A stretch of 64,000 nucleotides of DNA from Paramuribaculum sp. (GTDB lineage Bacteria > Bacteroidota > Bacteroidia > Bacteroidales > Muribaculaceae), in the NCBI GenBank assembly GCA_029060545.1, contig JAIDTT010000082.1, forward strand, positions 25,294 to 89,293, in the 5' to 3' direction. The notes below the pieces were generated by a model. It searched no databases. It had not been told where the DNA came from and saw nothing but the letters and a program-made list of their open reading frames with translations. Numbering within the stretch: position 1 is the first letter of the stretch; every line of letters begins with the position of its first letter. Shown here piece by piece: positions 1-9,653 of this stretch. The position numbers and the translations under genes are program-made.

Positions 1-957
1 GTGCTTTTTGCTATCGGGCCAACTTTCACAGCAAAAGAAAAAAGGATAATCCGAGGTATATGCTGGATCAATATCTTTATCATCGCAATTTGTTTTGCAG
101 GAGGGAATAAAATGGTTGAACTCGTGATGTATCATCCAGCCTTCCCATCGATGTATGCTCTGGTATGCGGTATGTTTTACTACTACTGTTCGATTGATCC
201 GACAACAAACGCAGTACCGACAAATAAGCAATGGACCGCGCTCGCGATGATGGCTGTAGGTATATTCGGATTAAAAGCAAAATTCTTTGCGACTTTTATA
301 CTCGCCATTTATCTAATAAGATTTTATAAACCCGGTCTATTCAAACAATTTTCACTCCGCCACTTTATTATTCTGCTTTTTCTTGCAGGTGCTGTGATTG
401 CATCAACGTGGAACAAATTCAACTACTATTTCCTTCAAGGCGACACAGGTACTTTCGATCCAAGAACCATCGAATCGTTTGCCCGCCCGGTGCTTTATAT
501 GACCGGTGGCCTCATATTCATAGATCATTTCCCATTCGGTTCGGGGCTGGCATCATTCGCCTCATTTGCGTCTGCCGAGAATTATTCCCGGATATATTAT
601 GAGTACGGCATAAGCAATGTCCACGGTCTTTCGCCCAATCATCCGGTATTTATATGCGATGCATTCTACCCGTCGTTGGCCCAGTTCGGTATAATCGGCG
701 TGATTCTTTTCATATATTTCTGGATATATATTTATAAATTCCTGCGTGTATACGTACGGACTGATCCTTATTACTACAGGCCACAATTCATCACCGGTAG
801 CCTGATAATAATATTTATACTTGTGGAATCCACCACCGCAACCACATTCACCCAAATGGGCGGTATGATTACGATGTGCCTACTCGGTATGTGCTGTGCC
901 GGAGGACGTAGCCTTATGCAATCCAGCAATCAAAAATCGGAAATAAAAAAAATATAA
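1..957 (+). CDS. O-antigen polymerase/ligase-like multi-pass membrane protein (5' end at window edge, possibly partial)
   Basis: Hydrophobic multi-TM protein with a Wzy/ligase-like central loop (SPNHPVFICDAFYPSLAQFGIIG), directly upstream of a Wzz-like gene. Confidence 0.6.
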   Translation: MLFAIGPTFTAKEKRIIRGICWINIFIIAICFAGGNKMVELVMYHPAFPSMYALVCGMFYYYCSIDPTTNAVPTNKQWTALAMMAVGIFGLKAKFFATFILAIYLIRFYKPGLFKQFSLRHFIILLFLAGAVIASTWNKFNYYFLQGDTGTFDPRTIESFARPVLYMTGGLIFIDHFPFGSGLASFASFASAENYSRIYYEYGISNVHGLSPNHPVFICDAFYPSLAQFGIIGVILFIYFWIYIYKFLRVYVRTDPYYYRPQFITGSLIIIFILVESTTATTFTQMGGMITMCLLGMCCAGGRSLMQSSNQKSEIKKI

Positions 958-969
958 ATACAACTTAAT

Positions 970-2997
970 ATGCAACAAGAAGAGACCAAGATCGATACCC
1001 GACGTTTCTGGCGAGCCGCGAAGCAATGGCGTTGGCTGTTAATAGCCGGTACAATCATTCTGACAGCCGCAGGTACATGGTTCGGCTTCACTCGACTCAC
1101 CAAATATGATATTATGGGTGAGGTGCTCATTGGCGACAATAGCGCAGACAGCGACGCAAGTGCCGGCGGATTGCAGCAGATGATGCGTACATTTTCCGTA
1201 GGAGGATTTGCCGGAACAGGTGTGAACAACGAGCTCATGATTCTTGGAAGCCACGATGTAATGCTCCGCACGGTGAGAGCACTCGATCTAAATCGTGTAT
1301 ACATGGCAAAAGATGTTAATGGAACGAGAAGTAGACTCTATAAGAATATCCCGGTACGCGTAGAAGCTCCGGCGGAGCAGTTCGACACCCTTTCGACCGC
1401 CTTCAATATCAAGATCGAGTTTCTCGATAATGGCAAAGCAAACGTAAAGGCTACCAAAGGTTTTTTCAAAACTCTACTTGCCGAAGCCGAAGGCATCACT
1501 TTCCCTTATATGCTGGAAACCCCATTTGGCAACTACCAGCTTATACAGTCCGACGACAATGCCACTAATAAGTTCAAGGAGCTCAAAGTTGGTGTATATG
1601 GTAATGAAATTGCCGCTGAAATGCTGTTTGACCAGGTGAAGTCAAGCCAACCCGACCGACTTGCCGACGTAATATCAGTAGAATACCAATCCGATAATGC
1701 TGAATTAGGTATAGCAATAGTTAACGGCATAATGGGCGAGTACAATGCTAAACGCCGCGATAGGCTTCATGAATCCTCTGAGATATCTATCCAATACTAC
1801 GACGAGCGTATAGCTGAAACTTTCGCAGCCCTTCAGGATGCAGAGCGTAAAGTCAAAGAATACCAGAAGAGCAACGAACTCATGGGTCTTGACTCCGAAC
1901 TCGGTCTGCTCGTTGGCGACGCTTATGCATCGCGACAGGATATCCGCTCAACACATTACAATATTGCCTACTACGAGACGGTACTCGACATCCTCAAAAA
2001 CCGACTCAACGACGATGTGATCATTCCTTCAATAGAAACACTTGGAGATGCAAATGTAGATGCCTTCAATGCCGCTATACATGCTCGCCGTGATTTGAAA
2101 AGATCTGCTACAGAGGATAACGATGCACTAATTCAACTCAACAAGAAAATTGCAGAACTCCGCGACCTTATCATTGAAAACTCCACCAAGCAACTCGCTA
2201 AATACAAAAAAGATCTTGCTCATAAAGAGGCTCTTGCCGCAACTGCGGAAACACGTCTCGACAAATACCCCGAATACCAGCTCGAGCTCTCAAACATCGC
2301 CCGCAACAACGGACATCTCAACGCACTCTACTCTTATCTCGTGAATCAGCGTGAGAGCGCCGTGCTCCAGCATTATTCCAATGTCAATATCGGATTTGTG
2401 TTCCAGCCCGCATACGTGGATAAGACCAGCGGTGTGCTAAAACGACTAATCTGGCCTGTTGCCGCACTCCTCTTCTCTATATTCTGCTGCTGCTGCTGGT
2501 GCCTGCTTATGATGTGGTGCTCGCGCAAAGTAAATGATCCTATGGATCTAACCAAACTCGGAATTGAAAACAAGTCAATAAAATTCGACGGCCACATGGA
2601 TTCCATTCACAGACTGCGCAATCTTATTACGGCCAAACCCGACATAAGAGTCATTTACTTCAATGCACTCAACGACACAGAAGATATGCGACAGCCGTTT
2701 GTCGACTCACTTCTATCAATCGGCCGCTCAGTGGAAGTTCTCGATGGATTTGCCAACAATGATGCAATCCTCACCCCGGATACCCTACGGCAGATTGAGT
2801 CTGCTCTACGCACCACAGACTACGTCATAGTCTGCGTGGCAGACCCCGAAAAAGTGTTTGATCTTGAAAACGCCATCGATGCCGCCAATGCCGCCATGCT
2901 TCTCACCCTACGCAGCGGTAAACTTACACGTGAACAGCTTAAGCAAATCCTCAAAGGCCAGACCGCTGATAAGATTTTCACTCTAATTATCGCCTGA
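970..2997 (+). CDS. Wzz/chain-length-determinant-like exopolysaccharide protein, C-terminal region without a recognisable kinase P-loop
   Basis: N-terminal TM plus Wzz-like region, coiled coil, second TM near residue 500, then a Rossmann-like tail lacking GxxxGKT. Confidence 0.75.
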   Translation: MQQEETKIDTRRFWRAAKQWRWLLIAGTIILTAAGTWFGFTRLTKYDIMGEVLIGDNSADSDASAGGLQQMMRTFSVGGFAGTGVNNELMILGSHDVMLRTVRALDLNRVYMAKDVNGTRSRLYKNIPVRVEAPAEQFDTLSTAFNIKIEFLDNGKANVKATKGFFKTLLAEAEGITFPYMLETPFGNYQLIQSDDNATNKFKELKVGVYGNEIAAEMLFDQVKSSQPDRLADVISVEYQSDNAELGIAIVNGIMGEYNAKRRDRLHESSEISIQYYDERIAETFAALQDAERKVKEYQKSNELMGLDSELGLLVGDAYASRQDIRSTHYNIAYYETVLDILKNRLNDDVIIPSIETLGDANVDAFNAAIHARRDLKRSATEDNDALIQLNKKIAELRDLIIENSTKQLAKYKKDLAHKEALAATAETRLDKYPEYQLELSNIARNNGHLNALYSYLVNQRESAVLQHYSNVNIGFVFQPAYVDKTSGVLKRLIWPVAALLFSIFCCCCWCLLMMWCSRKVNDPMDLTKLGIENKSIKFDGHMDSIHRLRNLITAKPDIRVIYFNALNDTEDMRQPFVDSLLSIGRSVEVLDGFANNDAILTPDTLRQIESALRTTDYVIVCVADPEKVFDLENAIDAANAAMLLTLRSGKLTREQLKQILKGQTADKIFTLIIA

Positions 2998-3018
2998 CAG
3001 TATATAATTCAAGACTAT

Positions 3019-3058
3019 AATTTGTGCCGCGACTTTTCAATAAGCCACGGCACAAATT
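3019..3058. terminator. Bidirectional terminator-like hairpin between convergent genes
   Basis: AATTTGTGCCG (3019-3029) and CGGCACAAATT (3048-3058) are perfect inverted repeats between convergent ORFs. Confidence 0.65.
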
Positions 3059-3134
3059 TTATATCCACCGCTTAACATTTAATCGTACAACATCCCTAAA
3101 CGAATGTTTAGCTACCGTATTAGTATCTAAGACA

Positions 3135-4169
3135 CTATCTATCCTTCATCGCTATTATGGCGTTACTCCAGTCAAGTACTCGCCGCATAGTAGGCACACT
3201 GACTCCACAGGTGTCAGCAAGTTCTACATATTTCTTAAGCCCACAGTTAAAATCTTCAATGAAGTATCGGCTTGAGAAGTCCGGAAGCCATCCGCCCTCC
3301 ACCTCCTTTACTGGCATACGTATACCTTTGAATGAATCAATCGAACGCAACTTTCGTGAAAGCGATGCGGCATTGGTCTGCTCATAGTAGTCAAGCACAT
3401 ACGGCAAGCATTCATTATCTATCGGAAGCGCCTCTATGATCCTATGCAGATCCGCATCAAGCGCAATATATACTTCGGAAGCATCGTCAGTCCATTCTTC
3501 ATAGAAGAGGGGATTCTGTGTCAATACCTCTCCATTCCAACCTTCAAGCCAGGTGGATATACGAGCCGGATGGAGCAAGGGATTACTATTGGATAGCGTC
3601 ACCTCAAGATAACTCGACATCAATTGTGCAGGTAAGCCAAATGCTGTTTCAACCCACTGCCTGAAAGCTTCTTTATCAACCTGTTCAGCGTTCTCCACCG
3701 CTATCTGGCAGGACGTCTTATAAGCCTTTATTGCTCCGACCTTACCATATTCCGAGACTTTACCTATAAATGGTACGCGCTGGAATCCCCAAAGAGGGTA
3801 ACGGTCTCCTAATATTTTCAATGCGTCAAAAAAGAATCCGTTTGAGCAAAATACCCCACCGACAAATGCGCCGGATTTCAGATGGGGCATAATTCGTTTA
3901 ATTTCGTTGGCATTGACAAATCCCGGCACTGTAACTATTACGACATCAGCCGGAGACACGGTCTCCTCCGGAGCCGAAGATATGGTGCCAAGCGTGACAG
4001 CCATCTCTTCTCCGTCAGGTAATATATATTTGAAATCTCGCGTCCACTTATCCGGATTGTTGGTAAGGATATTAACTGTGTAACCTTGGATAGCGAGCCA
4101 AGGGGCAATAGCATGGCACTGACCGCCGCCGCCACATATACAAATAGTCTCAATATTCCCCATCTTCAC
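3135..4169 (-). CDS. NAD/NADP octopine/nopaline (opine) dehydrogenase-like protein
   Basis: N-terminal dinucleotide-binding motif ICICGGGGQCHAIAPWLAIQGYTVNILTNNP; C-terminal region with NPLLHPARISTWLEGW, like the opine dehydrogenase substrate domain. Confidence 0.65.
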   Translation of the reverse strand: MKMGNIETICICGGGGQCHAIAPWLAIQGYTVNILTNNPDKWTRDFKYILPDGEEMAVTLGTISSAPEETVSPADVVIVTVPGFVNANEIKRIMPHLKSGAFVGGVFCSNGFFFDALKILGDRYPLWGFQRVPFIGKVSEYGKVGAIKAYKTSCQIAVENAEQVDKEAFRQWVETAFGLPAQLMSSYLEVTLSNSNPLLHPARISTWLEGWNGEVLTQNPLFYEEWTDDASEVYIALDADLHRIIEALPIDNECLPYVLDYYEQTNAASLSRKLRSIDSFKGIRMPVKEVEGGWLPDFSSRYFIEDFNCGLKKYVELADTCGVSVPTMRRVLDWSNAIIAMKDR

Positions 4170-4236
4170 GCGGCTTTATAATTATATGTAGGGGACAAAG
4201 CCACAAATGCTAATTCACATTCTCGCAACTTGGAGT

Positions 4237-5175
4237 TCAAAATCCGGCGGCAATAGCGGTGATGGGGGGGGTAATTTGTTGATTCATAATATTTTCTATT
4301 TGAAAAGCAAAGTATACATCGAAAAGAGCGAGGCCGATATTGTAAGACAAAATGCGCTCGCTGTCAGATTGTCGCCCAGCAATCTCGCCGGAGAGAACCT
4401 GACCCAGTTCGCCGAATTGCCTGAATTCATTGAAGTATTTGAATCCTTTCACGTGCCCTTCATCGTCGGCAAAAACCTTATCAAACACAGTATCACAATT
4501 CTGAAATCCACGTGTATGCACAGGCACTACAAGCACTCCGGGGTTGAACTTTGTGGTATCATCCACCAAAAGACCGTCAGCATCCGTAATACAAGATACC
4601 ACCACATCGGCTCCCTCTACAAGCTCATCCATCGTATCGCAAATTACGAAAGTAGTGTTCGGAATATGCTTATAATGTTCTACTACCCTTTCAGCCTGAT
4701 CCTTATAGCGTTTTAGCCGAATCTCTAATTGTTTATCCGTATTGGTGGCAAAAAAGCAGTCAAGCGTGGCATAGGCCATTGCCCCGAGCCCAATAAACGA
4801 ATAGACGCGTGCCGATGACGATCTGAGTGTATTGATCGCAAGTGTTGCCACAGCGCCGGTGCGACGAGCTGTTATCCAGTCAGTATTCACAAGCGCCGTC
4901 ATTTCACCTGTCAGCGTATCAAACATCACCATCTCACTCCTCAAGGCAGGATGATTGCCTTTCACGCGGCTTACCACCTTGCAGCCAAATGTATGAAACT
5001 CATCAGGAAGCATACACGGCATCGTATTAAAAAAATCATTTCCGCGAGGATGCAGCGATATTTTCGGCGGAAGCTGGCATAACGTTTTAATACTAAATGC
5101 CTTTCTCACCCATTCCACACTTTGCTCAGGTGATATGTTCAACTTTCGTATCTCCTCGGAAGTGATAATCTTCAT
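4237..5175 (-). CDS. Ornithine cyclodeaminase/mu-crystallin family protein
   Basis: Family-like motifs: TGEMTALVNTDWITARRTGAVATLAI, SFIGLGAMAYATLDCF, DVVVSCITDADGLL. Confidence 0.75.
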   Translation of the reverse strand: MKIITSEEIRKLNISPEQSVEWVRKAFSIKTLCQLPPKISLHPRGNDFFNTMPCMLPDEFHTFGCKVVSRVKGNHPALRSEMVMFDTLTGEMTALVNTDWITARRTGAVATLAINTLRSSSARVYSFIGLGAMAYATLDCFFATNTDKQLEIRLKRYKDQAERVVEHYKHIPNTTFVICDTMDELVEGADVVVSCITDADGLLVDDTTKFNPGVLVVPVHTRGFQNCDTVFDKVFADDEGHVKGFKYFNEFRQFGELGQVLSGEIAGRQSDSERILSYNIGLALFDVYFAFQIENIMNQQITPPITAIAAGF

Positions 5176-5179
5176 TCTG

Positions 5180-6991
5180 TCAGAAATTTTTTAGGACTTC
5201 AACTAACTTGTGGTTGTCGGCGCGGTCGCGTATAGCTATACGCACATATTGTTTATCTGTCGGAAAGCCCTTCTTTGCCGAGCAGTCCTTTATAAATATA
5301 TTGTATTCGGTAAGCAACCTTAGAGTAAGTTGATAGGAGGTATATTTACCGGTAAGTTCACAGAGAAAGTAATTGGCTTGCGAAGGGATCACACGCAAAA
5401 ATGGTATCGCGTCCAGTTCTTCGCGGAAGATGTCGCGCTCTTCGCGGAACTTTTCGCACGAATCAGCATAGTCCTTTTCATACTTGCCGTAGATCTGGAG
5501 ATAAAATTCGGCAAATGAATTGATGTTCCAGATACCTACATCCTTTCGCATATAGTCGATCAGCGCCTTATCGGCCGATGCCAATACTCCGAGGCGGAGT
5601 CCGGGCACACCATAACTTTTTGATATCGATTTCATTACACACATCAAAGGATGTGCTTCCAGAGTATCGTTATAGAGCAACGTCGCCTCCACGGCATCAT
5701 CAGCAAAGTCAACAAACGATTCATCTACAATGAGCCTTACACCATTGCATTCAGCCCACTCGGCAAGTTTCTCCAACCCCGCTCTGTCTATAAAATTACC
5801 CGAAGGATTGTCTGGGTTAACAAGGAGCAGATTCTCTACCGGATTGGCTGAATAGTAACCGATAAGATCATCGACTGTATAGGAAAAGTCATCGTTTGAC
5901 GGGTGGAATGCCACAATTCGCTCTGCCGGCAGGCGATTGGGATACTCTTCAAAGGTGGGATAGGTGATACCTATCCTACCGGAAAGATATCCCATCAGAC
6001 TTTTGATAAGTTCGGCTGCTCCATTGCCTACAACCACATAATCGTGTCGGAGCGAAAAGTATTTGGCTGCCAATAGCGAATTTACCCCCATACCCGACGG
6101 ATAGTCGCGAAGCAAAGGCTCAAAGTTGGCCTTCATTTCATCGATCATCCTTTGGCGAGGGAAATAAGGGTTGACCAAATAACAGAAGTCAAGCAACCCC
6201 GGGTAACGCCAATATCCGCCATAAGATTGCTGAATCTTCTTCAGCCTTTGCTCAGGCTCGGCAAAGATTGCCTCGGCAATACGCAGATCCTGCACGTCGT
6301 CGATCTCATACCAATGCATTCCAGTAATCGGCAGAGCCTTTATACCCGTTGCATCGATAAGGGTAATCACGCGAAGCACCTGCTCGTAATACTCATTCTC
6401 CCCGAGCACACGGATATACGCTTCAAGGAAAGGCAGATAGTGATTTACGATAAATTCCCTTGAGAACTTATATATGTTGACCGTCTTATAATAATAGTCT
6501 GTGTCGCTGTACTTAAACGCCTTCTTCGGTATGAAATTCACGATATTGTTATCGTCGTCAATGCGCACCATCGTGCCGTCCATCCACGTCTCATACTTCG
6601 ATATCAGTGCACAGTCCTTATATTCACTTTTTAATGCCGCTTCAAGTACCGAATCCTCAAAAATCAAATCCGATTCAAGCAACAGCGTCTCCTCCTCGGC
6701 CATAAAATCGCGTGCAAGCCACAGGGAGTAGATATTGTTTGTCTTATCGTAGACAGTATTTTCCACAAACTCAATCGGTGCCGTCGGATAATTCGCCAGC
6801 AGATAGTCCTTCAGTTTATGCCCCTCGTAACCGATCACCACAACAATCCTCGAGAGGTTTAGCGTACCAAGTTGGTGGAGCATCCTGTCGATCAGACGGA
6901 CACCATTCACCTCAAGCATACATTTAGTATTGTCGGCTGTAAACTCGCCCAACCGGCGCCCCATTCCTGCGGCAAGGATTATTGCTTGCAT
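5180..6991 (-). CDS. Bifunctional LicC/PntC-like nucleotidyltransferase fused to a HisC/CobD-like PLP-dependent aminotransferase/decarboxylase
   Basis: N-terminus MQAIILAAGMGRRLGEFTADNTKCMLEVNG plus NNIYSLWLARDFM; C-terminal LLVNPDNPSGNF, LIVDESFVDF, MKSISKSYGVPGLRLG (PLP lysine region). Confidence 0.85.
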   Translation of the reverse strand: MQAIILAAGMGRRLGEFTADNTKCMLEVNGVRLIDRMLHQLGTLNLSRIVVVIGYEGHKLKDYLLANYPTAPIEFVENTVYDKTNNIYSLWLARDFMAEEETLLLESDLIFEDSVLEAALKSEYKDCALISKYETWMDGTMVRIDDDNNIVNFIPKKAFKYSDTDYYYKTVNIYKFSREFIVNHYLPFLEAYIRVLGENEYYEQVLRVITLIDATGIKALPITGMHWYEIDDVQDLRIAEAIFAEPEQRLKKIQQSYGGYWRYPGLLDFCYLVNPYFPRQRMIDEMKANFEPLLRDYPSGMGVNSLLAAKYFSLRHDYVVVGNGAAELIKSLMGYLSGRIGITYPTFEEYPNRLPAERIVAFHPSNDDFSYTVDDLIGYYSANPVENLLLVNPDNPSGNFIDRAGLEKLAEWAECNGVRLIVDESFVDFADDAVEATLLYNDTLEAHPLMCVMKSISKSYGVPGLRLGVLASADKALIDYMRKDVGIWNINSFAEFYLQIYGKYEKDYADSCEKFREERDIFREELDAIPFLRVIPSQANYFLCELTGKYTSYQLTLRLLTEYNIFIKDCSAKKGFPTDKQYVRIAIRDRADNHKLVEVLKNF

Positions 6992-7063
6992 AAAGTATAT
7001 GATCAGATTTATTGAGTTAACGAATTACGACATTTGCCAAAGACCATACTTAGGCACCAATTG

Positions 7064-7071
7064 CAAAGGTA
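7064..7071 (-). promoter_or_regulatory. Bacteroidetes-type -7 element (TACCTTTG) upstream of the three-gene operon
   Basis: Reverse complement of caaaggta, ~70 nt upstream of the ATG at 6991. Confidence 0.5.
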
Positions 7072-7184
7072 ATCAAAAGAATCCAATCCTCAGCCTTGCC
7101 GACACAATATTTAGTAATCCCCGGCCTGCCGAGAGCCCTTGGTTTCGAATACTTTCCTGAGATGCCTGATAATACGGTTATTCT

Positions 7185-8897
7185 TTATTTGAAGTTGAGG
7201 AGGGTGGCGCCGTGGGGCGGAATGGTGACGCGGATGGTGACGTCGGGAGCAAGCTCGACTTCAGCCGGACTGCTGTCTGTGAGAAGATCAATGGCTTTAT
7301 AGCGTCCGGGCTTGATACCGAGGCATTCGAAAGCGTGGGCGGGTATCATCACGTCGGCATCGGCCTGGCGGTCACCGAAGTTCACGCCCACGAGTATGAG
7401 CTGACCCGACTCGCTGTCGTGGCGCAGATAGAAGTACTGTCGCCAGGGATCGAGGCCGGCCGAATGATAGTTGACATACATAAGGTCAAACATCGATCCG
7501 CGCCGCAGAGCCGGTTCATCCATAGCGAGGTTCAGCACTCGGGAATAGATACCGCGCAGGCGCTTCTCGTCGACGGTAAGGCGGTTGTCGGAAGGCATGG
7601 GCGACTTACCATCGCCAAGCCAGCGGCGCATGCGCTCCAGGCTCCAGTAGTCAAATATGGTGGTGCGTCCGTCGAGTCCGCTGAAGCCCTCGGCCTCTGT
7701 AGCCGGCTCGCCGAGTTCCTGTCCGAAATATATCATCATCGGAGCAGCGGTGAGAGTAGCGCTCACTACCAGCGACGGCACCACGCGCATAGCGTCGCCG
7801 GCATACTGAGTTGAGGCAAAGCGCTGTTCGTCGTGATTTTCGAGGAAGTTGAGCATGTGCTGCTCCTGTCCGCCGAGGCTCTGCCAGCAGCCGGTGATAG
7901 CTGCAGCCGACTGATGACCCTGCTCTATAGCGCGGAGTGTGTCGTATAGACCTACCTTGTCGTAGAGATAATCAAATCCGCCATACTCTATATAAGGACG
8001 ATAAAGCGCCGGCTCGTAGATTTCGGCTATAAAAATCACCGTCGGATAGTCAGCCTTTACCTGCGGGATAGCCCAGTGCCAGAACTCAACCGGTACCATG
8101 TGGACCATATCGCAGCGGAAGCCGTCGATATTTTTCGACGCCCAATACTTGAGGATATGCACCATCTTGTACCATAGCGGTGGTACCGGATCGAAGTGGC
8201 AATTGAAGCCACCGCCCCATCGGGGCTCGATACCGTAATTGAGTTTCACGGTCTCATACCAATCGTTGCGTGAAGGATGGGCCGTGAAGCAGTCGTTTCC
8301 CGAAGCCTTTGCCGGATATTCTCGGTAGGCATCGGCTCCCGAGCCGAGATCCACATCATAAGGGGCAAACTCTTCGCCCGGCATATAGTAGAAGTCGTTG
8401 GTCGGAGAGAAGAATACATTAGTATCATCGTCGGCGCCGAATGGAGCGGGAGCATCGGCAGGAGCCGCATCTGTTGTGTAGCAACGTGCCACGTGGTTAG
8501 GCACAAAATCTATCAGCACTTTCATGCCGGCGCGGTGAGTACGCTCCACAAGAGCCTCAAACTCTTCCATTCTGCGACGCGGATCCACCGCTATGTCGGG
8601 ATCAATATCATAGTAGTCGCGTATCGCATAGGGAGAGCCGGCTTTGCCCTTTACCACATTGGGATTGTCGACCGGTTCGATTCCATAATTCGTGTAATCG
8701 GTGGCATGCGCGTGCTCTATCACGCCTGTATACCACACATGTGTGGCTCCGAGTCGACGTATCGAGCGGAGCACGTGACCGTTGATGTCGGCCAACTTAC
8801 CGCAACCGTTCTCTTCGATCGAGCCGTTGGAGCGAGGATTGGGTGTGCGGTTCATAGCCACACGCGGCACCATTTGATATATGACAAATTTTTCCAT
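7185..8897 (-). CDS. Alpha-amylase family glycosidase (GH13-like)
   Basis: GH13-like motifs: LIDFVPNHV, GFRCDMVHMVP, FIAEIYEP, FLENHDEQR. Confidence 0.85.
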   Translation of the reverse strand: MEKFVIYQMVPRVAMNRTPNPRSNGSIEENGCGKLADINGHVLRSIRRLGATHVWYTGVIEHAHATDYTNYGIEPVDNPNVVKGKAGSPYAIRDYYDIDPDIAVDPRRRMEEFEALVERTHRAGMKVLIDFVPNHVARCYTTDAAPADAPAPFGADDDTNVFFSPTNDFYYMPGEEFAPYDVDLGSGADAYREYPAKASGNDCFTAHPSRNDWYETVKLNYGIEPRWGGGFNCHFDPVPPLWYKMVHILKYWASKNIDGFRCDMVHMVPVEFWHWAIPQVKADYPTVIFIAEIYEPALYRPYIEYGGFDYLYDKVGLYDTLRAIEQGHQSAAAITGCWQSLGGQEQHMLNFLENHDEQRFASTQYAGDAMRVVPSLVVSATLTAAPMMIYFGQELGEPATEAEGFSGLDGRTTIFDYWSLERMRRWLGDGKSPMPSDNRLTVDEKRLRGIYSRVLNLAMDEPALRRGSMFDLMYVNYHSAGLDPWRQYFYLRHDSESGQLILVGVNFGDRQADADVMIPAHAFECLGIKPGRYKAIDLLTDSSPAEVELAPDVTIRVTIPPHGATLLNFK

Positions 8898-8962
8898 ATT
8901 CGGGGTCAGAGTTATGAATGTGATGCAAAATTACTCAATTTGCCCCGGTTGTGCAATAAGTT

Positions 8963-9646
8963 TCAGAGCCTTACAAGACGTGAGCCCGACACACCGAGCC
9001 GACTGGCTTCAGCGAGAGCCTCGCGCAGTATGGAGTCGTCGACTTCGGCCATACGCATCGATGTGGATGTAGGGAAGCGGTCGAAAAAAGGATTGTCGTG
9101 GAGATAAAGTTCCACACCTCGCACCTGACGCATCCCCTTTAGCGCCTTATAATAAGCCACTACCTTGGGTTCTACTCTTGGAAGCACCTTCACCACACGC
9201 CGACGGTCAGCCAGTTCCACCACCGCTATCACATGCCATCGGCGACGTACCGGCGCAGCGGACTCACGCTGGACGGCATCAGCCTTGTGGCTTATGGCGA
9301 TATTGCGACCGTGGGTATCGTTGATGCTTGCCATAATGGCCCGGAATATACGTCCGTGTGATGAGGTGTCCTGCAGCCCGTTGACGAGAATGAAATAATG
9401 TATCATCTCGTGGATTATCGTATCCTCCACCACGCGCTCAGGCAGATCCATAAGCGTGCTTACCCGAATCTCGAAATCATAGGCCTCACGACGCCCGTCG
9501 GGGAGCAGCCTCACCTTATATATACATTTACCTAAATATGTACGTGCCTGGGCAAGACGCATTCTCACTTTTGGGAGCCGGCCGCCGAACATACGGCGAT
9601 TGAACTCATCGTACCGCCCTTCTACAAAATCCTGATCGGGACGCAT
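8963..9646 (-). CDS. SprT-like domain zinc metalloprotease
   Basis: HEMIHYF zinc motif with FNRRMFGGRLP and SHGRIFRAIMASIN. Confidence 0.8.
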   Translation of the reverse strand: MRPDQDFVEGRYDEFNRRMFGGRLPKVRMRLAQARTYLGKCIYKVRLLPDGRREAYDFEIRVSTLMDLPERVVEDTIIHEMIHYFILVNGLQDTSSHGRIFRAIMASINDTHGRNIAISHKADAVQRESAAPVRRRWHVIAVVELADRRRVVKVLPRVEPKVVAYYKALKGMRQVRGVELYLHDNPFFDRFPTSTSMRMAEVDDSILREALAEASRLGVSGSRLVRL

Positions 9647-9653
9647 ACGTCCG

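Noticed and set aside
4187-4203. TGTAGGGGACAAAGCC upstream of the opine dehydrogenase gene as another REP-like hairpin
   Set aside because: Has the head but no complementary arm in the expected geometry.
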